Shown: piece after piece, positions 7,215 through 12,412 of the stretch | How the letters are laid out: the number at the start of each line of letters is the position of its first letter | Position numbering within the stretch: the first letter of the stretch is position 1 | NCBI GenBank assembly: GCA_965373045.1 | Contig: CBDVEQ010000065.1 | Location: 1-12,453, forward strand | DNA length: 12,453 nt | Direction of reading: 5' to 3' | Source of the DNA: DAOVDI01 sp965373045 | GTDB lineage: Bacteria; Acidobacteriota; Aminicenantia; Aminicenantales; Aminicenantaceae | Notes under the pieces: generated by a model | Told to the model about the DNA's origin: nothing | Databases searched by the model: none | Seen by the model: only the letters and a program-made list of their open reading frames with translations | Made by a program: the position numbers and the translations under genes

Positions 7215-7730
7215 ATGGAATTCACTTTTTTGATCGAGAATAAATCTGTTACAGTCTTTCTGGAAAAAAAGGACGGCCTTTATTATTACACCCAAAAAGA
7301 CGGAAAAGCCGTTGAAGTGGACATCCGTACCATTTCTCCGAATGTGTTCTCTATTTTGATCGAGGGCGTTTCACACAGGATCTATCTAATGAAGGATGGA
7401 GAGAAATACTACAGTTGCTGCAACGGGCGTCACTTTGTGTTCCTGGGATCCTCAGAAGATGATGAGGCATTTACCAGAGGAGAGGACCGTTCACTGGAAG
7501 ATATGCTGATCGTTAAAGCGCCCATGCCTGGAAAAATCATACAGATCAATGTTGAAAAAGGGCAGCAAGTACGGAAGAATCAGACTCTGGCCATTGTGGA
7601 AGCCATGAAGATGGAAAACGAGATCAAGGCTGGTGTTGAGGCAGTGGTAAAGAAGATCATGGTAGAAAAAGGAGATCTTGTGGACCCGGAGAAAGTCCTG
7701 ATCGAGTTGGAAGCATTAGATAATACTTGA
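7215..7730 (+). CDS. Biotin carboxyl carrier protein subunit of the acyl-CoA carboxylase
   Basis: 171-residue carrier. Residues about 98-166 form the biotinyl/lipoyl domain (VKAPMPGKIIQINVEKGQ, then VEAMKMENEI), with Lys132 in EAMKM the expected biotinylation site. Residues 1-95 are beta-rich (TFLIENKSVTVFLE, YSCCNGRHFVFL) and resemble the region that links carrier and carboxylase modules in fused alpha subunits. Carboxylase (501) plus carrier (171) add up to about the size of a fused MCC alpha chain, so this looks like a split version of it. The gene starts 4 nt after the carboxylase stop with AGAGG upstream. It is the last of the metabolic block; no hairpin terminator is visible before the fucosidase gene 43 nt later. 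Confidence 0.92.
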   Translation: MEFTFLIENKSVTVFLEKKDGLYYYTQKDGKAVEVDIRTISPNVFSILIEGVSHRIYLMKDGEKYYSCCNGRHFVFLGSSEDDEAFTRGEDRSLEDMLIVKAPMPGKIIQINVEKGQQVRKNQTLAIVEAMKMENEIKAGVEAVVKKIMVEKGDLVDPEKVLIELEALDNT

Positions 7731-7773
7731 TAAATTTAAGGAAGTGTCAATCTTCATATTGGAGAATTCAGCC

Positions 7774-9192
7774 ATGAAAAAATCTTTGCTTGGATATCTG
7801 TTTTTGTGTCTCTTGCTGACCTTGCCATCCTGCAGAGGCAAGGATGATCTGCAGGATCAGCCTCCGGAAGGACAATCCACATCGGAGGAGGCGGTCCTCC
7901 TCAAGGAATCACCAGAGGAGCGGGACGCCCGTATGTCCTGGTGGCGCGAGGCCCGGTTCGGGATGTTCATCCACTGGGGGGTCTATGCAGTTCCCGCCGG
8001 AGAGTACAAGGGACAGCGTGTCAAGGGTATCGGGGAATGGATCCAGGCCCATCTGAACATCCCCCGTGATGAGTATGAGCAATTTGCCCCTCAATTCTAT
8101 CCTGAGAAGTTCGATGCGGCCGAATGGGTTGGTCTGGCCAAAGAGGCCGGGATAAAATACATGGTTATCACATCCAAACACCATGACGGTTTCGCTCTTT
8201 TTGATTCCATGATTTCAGATTGGGATGTGGTCGACCGCACCCCATACGGGCGGGATCTCCTGGTCCAGCTCAAGGAGGAGTGCGACCGGCAGGGAATCAT
8301 CTTTTGCACTTATTATTCCATCCTCGACTGGCACCATCCAGCCCAGTTTGTAGACACGGAGGCGGAAAATTCAAGGCGCGGGCATTCGATGAACAAGATC
8401 CATCCCGATCAAAAGGAGGAATACGTCGCTTATATGAAGGGACAGCTCAAGGAGATACTGGACAATCTGGATGTGGGTGTCCTGTGGTTCGACGGAGAGT
8501 GGCCTGAGTGGTGGGTCAAGGAAGATGGGATTGCCCTGTATAACTGGCTGCGGGAGTTGAAACCCTCACTCATCATCAACAACCGGATCGGAGCGGGCCG
8601 GCAGGGAATGGCCGGATTCGACCGGGACGAAGGATATGCCGGTGACTTCGGCACCCCGGAGCAGGAGATCCCGGACACAGGGGTTCCAGGAGTCGATTGG
8701 GAAAGCTGCATGACTATGAACGATACCTGGGGATACAAACACTTCGATAACAACTGGAAATCGACAGAGACATTGGTCCGGAACCTGGTGGACATCGCCA
8801 GCAAAGGGGGGAACTATCTGCTGAACATCGGGCCCAAGGCGGACGGGACCATCCCGGAGGCCAGTATCGAACGCTTGAAAGAGATCGGAACCTGGATGAA
8901 GGTCAACGGCGAATCGATCTACGGCACCCAGGCCAGCCCCTATGACAAACCTGAGTGGGGACGTTACACCCGTAAGGAGGGGAAGTTGTATGTGCATGTG
9001 TTCGACTGGCCTGAAGGAGGAGGAGATCTGTGGGTCCCTGTTGATAAAGAAAGCGTTCATATCGTCTATCTTCTGGATGGGGGGCAAAAACTTGTCTTTG
9101 CAACTCGGGTCGACTCAGGAGAGGAACGTTCCTATATCGTCCTTCCGGCAAGGGCGTCGGATCCGATCGACACTGTCATTGTCATTGAATGA
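7774..9192 (+). CDS. GH29 alpha-L-fucosidase, predicted exported lipoprotein
   Basis: 472 residues. The N-terminus is a lipoprotein signal peptide (KK, hydrophobic core, lipobox LPSC) with Cys20 as the lipidated residue, followed by an acidic/polar linker to about residue 50. The GH29 TIM barrel follows: RFGMFIHWGVYAVPAGEY (61-78), ITSKHHDGFALFDS (132-145), and LWFDGEWPEWW (237-247), where Asp240 is the expected nucleophile. Next come SLIINNRIG and GDFGTPEQEIP, with Glu297 a plausible acid/base. KGGNYLLNIGPKADGTIP (344-361) closes the barrel, and a beta-rich tail (about 390-472) resembles the usual C-terminal domain. It should release terminal L-fucose from glycans at the cell surface or periplasm. 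ATG 7774 is preferred over GTG 7744 because it begins the signal peptide and has GGAG at 7761-7764. G+C is clearly higher than in the operon (39/60 at 8641-8700 against 26/60 at 5281-5340). It could be co-transcribed from upstream, but its role is unrelated. Confidence 0.92.
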   Translation: MKKSLLGYLFLCLLLTLPSCRGKDDLQDQPPEGQSTSEEAVLLKESPEERDARMSWWREARFGMFIHWGVYAVPAGEYKGQRVKGIGEWIQAHLNIPRDEYEQFAPQFYPEKFDAAEWVGLAKEAGIKYMVITSKHHDGFALFDSMISDWDVVDRTPYGRDLLVQLKEECDRQGIIFCTYYSILDWHHPAQFVDTEAENSRRGHSMNKIHPDQKEEYVAYMKGQLKEILDNLDVGVLWFDGEWPEWWVKEDGIALYNWLRELKPSLIINNRIGAGRQGMAGFDRDEGYAGDFGTPEQEIPDTGVPGVDWESCMTMNDTWGYKHFDNNWKSTETLVRNLVDIASKGGNYLLNIGPKADGTIPEASIERLKEIGTWMKVNGESIYGTQASPYDKPEWGRYTRKEGKLYVHVFDWPEGGGDLWVPVDKESVHIVYLLDGGQKLVFATRVDSGEERSYIVLPARASDPIDTVIVIE

Positions 9193-9230
9193 CTGATATC
9201 AAATAATCGATAATTTGACCGCAAATCAAA

Positions 9231-9262
9231 CTTGAATCCTTGACCCCTTGAATCCTCGAACC
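9231..9262 (+). repeat. Degenerate 8-bp tandem array, four units
   Basis: Four consecutive 8-mers are read without gaps: CTTGAATC, CTTGACCC, CTTGAATC, CTCGAACC, followed by C and seven T. The consensus is roughly CTTGAAYC. The same words recur at 12353-12376 (opposite strand) and 12412-12427 (same strand), so this is a family of short repeats confined to the two gene-free stretches. Confidence 0.75.
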
Positions 9263-9288
9263 CTTTTTTTCAACGTGTCGACAGATTT
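9248..9288 (+). repeat. 41-bp intergenic repeat, copy 1
   Basis: This 41-bp segment matches 12413-12453 at 38 of 41 positions without gaps. The three differences fall at repeat positions 24, 30 and 37. It begins with the last units of the 8-bp array (TTGAATCCTCGAACCC), continues through a T run, and ends in a TCGACA-containing segment. Copies 1 and 2 lie in the same orientation and bracket the sigma/anti-sigma/HtrA-like operon. The second copy reaches the window end, so the true repeat may be longer. Confidence 0.85.
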
Positions 9289-9297
9289 TATGAATAA
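9275..9297 (+). repeat. 23-bp direct repeat, copy A
   Basis: Matches 9533-9555 at 21 of 23 positions, same orientation, starts 258 nt apart. The core is GTGTCGA followed by AGATTTTAT and AATAA. It overlaps the end of the 41-bp repeat, so the first 14 positions also occur at 12440-12453 with two differences. Confidence 0.75.
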
Positions 9298-9318
9298 TTC
9301 AGAGCCTGCTTTATTCAC

Positions 9319-9418
9319 GGGTCGAGATTGCCGTAGCTGCGAGGAGTGGTTCGTGAAGCTGTATTTATATACTGCGAACGGAATACGACGAAGCCACTGC
9401 GGTGAGATCGGCTCGCCC
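9319..9418. other. G+C-rich block with nested self-complementary segments (possible structured RNA or palindromic repeat)
   Basis: Nested pairings found by eye: GGG-T-CGAG (9319-9326) with CTCGCCC (9412-9418, one bulged T); GCCG (9330-9333) with CGGT (9400-9403, one G-U); AGTGGTTC (9345-9352) with GAA-G-CCACT (9390-9398, one bulge); and GC-T-GTAT (9358-9364) with ATAC-T-GC (9369-9375) around a TTAT loop. The block is flanked by A+T-rich DNA. The phrases TGCGAGGAG and GACGAAGC recall common bacterial palindromic intergenic repeats. No known riboswitch consensus was recognised: a GCCACTGCGG stretch recalls cobalamin riboswitches, but the rest of that consensus is missing. Function unknown. Confidence 0.4.
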
Positions 9419-9532
9419 GGAGGGTAAAAGATGTCGACTTAATTTAGAAAAAAAATCAATAAAGTAAGCATTGAATTTGGTGCATACAATATTAATAATA
9501 TATAAGGCTTAAATCATTGAAAATTGTAAATG

Positions 9533-9555
9533 GTGTCGAAAGATTTTATAAATAA
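9533..9555 (+). repeat. 23-bp direct repeat, copy B, immediately upstream of the ECF sigma gene
   Basis: Second copy of the 9275-9297 repeat (21/23). It ends 10 nt before the first in-frame ATG (9565) and 51 nt before the preferred start (9607), so it lies where a promoter or operator of the sigma operon would be expected. No standard -35/-10 pair could be assigned within it. Confidence 0.7.
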
Positions 9556-9606
9556 AGCAGTCTAATGCAACGAAATAAGGATAATATAGGTTTTAAAAAA
9601 AAGAGA

Positions 9607-10167
9607 ATGGAAGAACAGGAATTGATGCGGCTAATCCAGAATGGAGATGAAATGGCTTTTTCTGAGATCGTCCTGAGATATAAAGATAAAATCGTGAATT
9701 TCCTATGCCAGATGACAGGAGATTATCAGAAATCCGTTGAGTTGTCCCAGGAGACATTTATGAGGGTATATTTCAAGGCAAACAAATACCGGCCTATAGC
9801 GCCGCTGTCCTCCTGGATCTATTCTATTGCCTCAAACCTGGCAAAGACGGAATTGAAAAAAATGAGAAGATATATGCATGTGCCGCTGGATGATGTTCAG
9901 AACAAAATACCCAAAGAAGTTCCATTTTCCGAAGATCCCGTCAACGCGGAGATGATAAGAAATATGAGAGCAGCTGTCGATACTCTGCATCCGCGTTACA
10001 AGATACCTCTTATCCTGAAGGATATTGAAGGATTTTCCCAGGAAGAAATCGCCCAGATCATGAATAAGCCTCTGGGCACCATAAAAGCCAGGATCAGCCG
10101 TGCCCGCCGGTATTTAAAAATAGAGATGGAAAGCAATACAGCCGGGGCACAGTTGTATCAGGAATAG
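9607..10167 (+). CDS. ECF-type RNA polymerase sigma factor
   Basis: 186 residues from ATG 9607. Region 2 spans about residues 5-88: LIQNGDEMAFSEIVLRYKDK, SVELSQETFMRVYFKANKY and LSSWIYSIASNLAKTELKKM. A linker follows, and region 4 is complete (about 121-171): LHPRYKIPLILKDIEGFSQE, then EEIAQIMNKPLGTIKARISR with the DNA-reading helix-turn-helix. ATG 9607 is preferred because family members begin just like MEEQELMRLIQNGDEMAF. In-frame ATG 9565 would add a basic 14-residue tail from an A+T-rich leader, and neither start has a good Shine-Dalgarno site. The second gene of the operon encodes a single-pass membrane protein in the place of an anti-sigma factor, and the third an exported HtrA-like protein. 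That arrangement recalls algU-mucA-...-mucD and suggests an envelope-stress regulator. Promoter targets are not identifiable. Confidence 0.93.
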   Translation: MEEQELMRLIQNGDEMAFSEIVLRYKDKIVNFLCQMTGDYQKSVELSQETFMRVYFKANKYRPIAPLSSWIYSIASNLAKTELKKMRRYMHVPLDDVQNKIPKEVPFSEDPVNAEMIRNMRAAVDTLHPRYKIPLILKDIEGFSQEEIAQIMNKPLGTIKARISRARRYLKIEMESNTAGAQLYQE

Positions 10168-10192
10168 GGAAAGGATTGTATGAGGAATAAAT

Positions 10193-10549
10193 ATGATTAG
10201 TGATTTAAACAAGTTGGGGCGAGTCAAAGCACCGGATGGTTTTGAACAAAAAGTTATGGCGGAACTGGTTCTGCGGAAAAGAAAGAAGGTCAAAGCAAGA
10301 CATCTCCGCATGTCTATGGTTGGAGCAGTTTCTGGGCTGGCTGTTATAGTAGTTGCGCTGAACTTGTTTGTTCTACCGCCAAAAAGTACTGTTGATCTAT
10401 CCAATCTGGAAAAAAAGCTGGAAGGATTTGTCCCCATTACGGAAACTGTGAATTATTCAAGGGAAATCCGGTCAATGAGGCAAGACCCACCGACTGTTTA
10501 TATATTGGAGCAGGTGTCAAACCGGACAGATGCAAAAATCAAATATTAA
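10193..10549 (+). CDS. Small single-pass membrane protein, likely anti-sigma factor
   Basis: 118 residues. The cytoplasmic N-terminus (1-40, LNKLGRVKAPDGFEQKVMAE and a basic RKRKKVKARH stretch) resembles the short leader of membrane anti-sigma factors. A transmembrane segment spans about 41-61 (MVGAVSGLAVIVVALNLFVL). A periplasmic tail of about 57 residues, without cysteine, ends the protein. The positive-inside rule puts the N-terminus in the cytoplasm, where it could hold the sigma factor. No HxxxCxxC zinc motif of the ZAS group is present. GAGGA at 10182-10186 is 6 nt before ATG 10193; the gap to the sigma gene is 25 nt. The assignment rests mainly on topology and position, because sequence similarity to known anti-sigma families is weak by eye. 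The tail is a candidate partner for the adjacent HtrA-like protein. Confidence 0.65.
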   Translation: MISDLNKLGRVKAPDGFEQKVMAELVLRKRKKVKARHLRMSMVGAVSGLAVIVVALNLFVLPPKSTVDLSNLEKKLEGFVPITETVNYSREIRSMRQDPPTVYILEQVSNRTDAKIKY

Positions 10550-10564
10550 GGAGGTCCTATTATT

Positions 10565-12115
10565 ATGATCAAAACAAAAAAACAATATGTTTTTTCAGCC
10601 TTTTTTCTAACCGTTTTCCTGTGTTCTGCAGTTGTACAGGCAGCCGTAGTGACAGGCGACCCGGATCTTTCAGACATCACAAAAAAAGTTTATCCTTCTG
10701 TGGTGAAAGTGGAAGCGCGAAACCATATAAGGAAGATCGCCACTGGGGTTGTTTTTGACAAGAAGGGTCATATCATCACAACAGCATTGATCTCTCCGCG
10801 CGATGAGGAGATATTTGTTATTACTTCAGAAGGGAAAAGGCTAAAAGCGGAATTTCTGGGCATGGATTCCGAAACCCATCTTGCAGTAATACATGTAAAA
10901 GAAGCCAAGCTGGCTCCGATCAAAATGGGGAGAAAAAAGGACCTTTCCGCCGGTTCCTGGATCGGAGTGATAAGCATTTCGCCGGAAAATACTCCTGCTG
11001 TTACTCAGGGAATTGTAAGCTCGATCGGAGACAAGTCCATGCGGCTTAATGTCTATGTAGTCCCGGGAATGAGCGGAAGCCCTGTTGTGGACAAAAATGG
11101 ACGTATGGTCGGCATTCTAAGAGGCACTTATACAGATGAACAGCCTATAAGGTTTGAATTCAGAGAAAGAATTATTACCGGATCCGGTGTGGTGTTCAGC
11201 CGGGCCGAAGCGCCTTCTTCAGGGTTGGCCCTGGCCGTTCCTGTGGATACGGTGAAGATAATTGCCGAGGAGATCAAAGAAAAAGGGAAGGTCGAAAGAG
11301 GCTGGCTTGGAGTTTCTATTCTTCAAGAGAATGAAGATAAACACGTCGAGATCACCGGAGTTGAACCAGACAGCCCTGCTGAAAAAGCCAGGTTAAAGGA
11401 AGGAGACCTCGTTATCCGGATAGATGGAAAAGACTTGGAAAGTCCAGAAATGCTTGTCAAGGAAATACGGAAACGGAAACCTGGAGACAGGGTAAAGATC
11501 ACTATCGAAAGAAACGGCAAGACCATCGACCAGGATGTTGAACTAGGGGAATACAAAAAAGAAAATATATTCTTGGATATGGAGAAAAAATTTCCTAACC
11601 TTTTTGCCCCATTTCGTGAACTGCCCTATAAAATCCCGCAGTTCGTAGAGCCAAAATTTAAAAGTGGGATTTGGAGAAAATTTGAAAGCCGGAAATATAT
11701 CGGTGTTAACCTCCAGGTTCTTAACCAGGACCTGTCCGAGTATTTCGGTGTCAAGGATGGACTGGGTCTTCTCATTGCCGGAGTCACGAAAGACAGCCCA
11801 GCGGAAAAGGCAGGATTAAAAGTTGGAGATGTTATTATTGGGGCTGACGGTCAGAAGATAGAAACCGTAGAAGATCTGATCGATATTATTCAGAAAAAAG
11901 AAGAAGGAGAAAAGATCTCCTTCGAATATATCCGCAACAGAAAGAAAAAGAAGATAGATGTGGAAATTGCACAGGATGAAGAAAACAGATTAGAGTGGAC
12001 AAAGGAAATAAAAAAGCATAACGAGGAGCTGCTACGTCAGTTAAAGGAGACAAAAGAGAAGACAAAGCTCAGTCTAAGTAAGTTGTTTAAAAAGTATCAG
12101 AGCATCAAGGTTTAG
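10565..12115 (+). CDS. HtrA/DegP-like exported protein with two PDZ domains, probable pseudoprotease
   Basis: 516 residues. A Sec signal peptide covers 1-27 (VVQA cleavage region). A trypsin-like domain spans about 35-240, PDZ1 about 244-328 (RGWLGVSI, PDSPAEKARLKEGDLVIRID) and PDZ2 about 375-470 (YIGVNLQVL, DSPAEKAGLKVGDVIIGADG). A lysine/glutamate-rich, probably coiled-coil tail covers 475-510. In the protease domain the HtrA His motif TNNHV reads ITTALIS (Leu75), and the DxxTDLA motif reads DSETHLA (His105). The serine motif is kept as PGMSGSPVV (Ser170). Two of three catalytic residues therefore seem lost while fold landmarks (TGVVFDKKGHI, GLALAVPVDTVK) remain. The family degrades or refolds periplasmic proteins; this member more likely binds or senses them. 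AAGGAGG (10548-10554) overlaps the preceding stop, showing operon coupling with the anti-sigma candidate. Confidence 0.88.
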   Translation: MIKTKKQYVFSAFFLTVFLCSAVVQAAVVTGDPDLSDITKKVYPSVVKVEARNHIRKIATGVVFDKKGHIITTALISPRDEEIFVITSEGKRLKAEFLGMDSETHLAVIHVKEAKLAPIKMGRKKDLSAGSWIGVISISPENTPAVTQGIVSSIGDKSMRLNVYVVPGMSGSPVVDKNGRMVGILRGTYTDEQPIRFEFRERIITGSGVVFSRAEAPSSGLALAVPVDTVKIIAEEIKEKGKVERGWLGVSILQENEDKHVEITGVEPDSPAEKARLKEGDLVIRIDGKDLESPEMLVKEIRKRKPGDRVKITIERNGKTIDQDVELGEYKKENIFLDMEKKFPNLFAPFRELPYKIPQFVEPKFKSGIWRKFESRKYIGVNLQVLNQDLSEYFGVKDGLGLLIAGVTKDSPAEKAGLKVGDVIIGADGQKIETVEDLIDIIQKKEEGEKISFEYIRNRKKKKIDVEIAQDEENRLEWTKEIKKHNEELLRQLKETKEKTKLSLSKLFKKYQSIKV

Positions 12116-12218
12116 CGACCTGCTTTTGTTTCCATATATATTTATTCGTTCCAGATCCAGCGGCCCTGTCCGTAACCCCGTGTGGACCATTTCATCAAGC
12201 TTCATATAATTGTTTCTC

Positions 12219-12249
12219 AGCTTGGAAAATAGAGAGGAAAGCTCTTTTT
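12219..12249 (+). terminator. Weak possible intrinsic terminator after the HtrA-like gene
   Basis: AGCTT (12219-12223) can pair with AAGCT (12239-12243), or AGAGAG (12231-12236) with CTCTTT (12242-12247), just before a T run (12245-12249). Stems are short and A+T-rich, about 105-130 nt after the stop at 12115, so this is only suggestive. Confidence 0.25.
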
Positions 12250-12352
12250 CGAGTAATAAATATTAATGATGTTATTTTTTTTATATAATCCTTTTGTTAT
12301 TTTGTCAATATTTTCCAGTGCGTGATTTATCAGGGTTCTAGGAGAGGCCAAG

Positions 12353-12376
12353 GATTCAAGGATTCTAGGGTTCGAG
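12353..12376 (-). repeat. 8-bp tandem array on the minus strand, three units plus a degenerate one
   Basis: Read on the minus strand from 12376: CTCGAACC, CTAGAATC, CTTGAATC, then a diverged unit CTTGGCCT (12352-12345). It faces the plus-strand units at 12412-12427. AGGGTTCGAG (12367-12376) and CTCGAACCCT (12420-12429) form a perfect 10-bp inverted repeat with a 43-nt loop. Confidence 0.65.
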
Positions 12377-12412
12377 TGAAAAGAAAAAAGATAAGAGTTT
12401 ATATTAAAGCGC

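Larger units (their letters stand above)
9193..9606. other. Gene-free, repeat-rich intergenic region between fucosidase and ECF sigma genes
   Basis: About 410 nt with no credible protein gene. From left to right it holds a degenerate 8-bp tandem array (9231-9262) running into a T run, a 41-bp repeat (9248-9288), the first copy of a 23-bp direct repeat (9275-9297), a G+C-rich block able to form nested stems (9319-9418), and a very A+T-rich stretch (about 9439-9560). The second 23-bp copy (9533-9555) lies just before the sigma gene. A third, weaker match to the repeat core (TGTCGAC) is at 9432-9438. No G+C-rich hairpin precedes the T run at 9264-9270, so it is not a standard terminator on the plus strand. 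Confidence 0.75.

Noticed and set aside
7884..7900. GGAGGA/TCCTCC hairpin early in the fucosidase gene
   Set aside because: It lies in coding sequence for the linker after the signal peptide and has no T run; likely codon-driven.
9213..9226. ATTTG-ACCG-CAAAT hairpin after the fucosidase gene as terminator
   Set aside because: The stem is only 5 bp, A+T-rich, and not followed by a T run.
9231..9297. CRISPR array
   Set aside because: Units are 8 bp, contiguous and degenerate, with no spacers and no cas genes nearby.
9385..9425. Cobalamin riboswitch suggested by GCCACTGCGG
   Set aside because: The remaining conserved segments of that riboswitch are absent and the downstream gene is a sigma factor.
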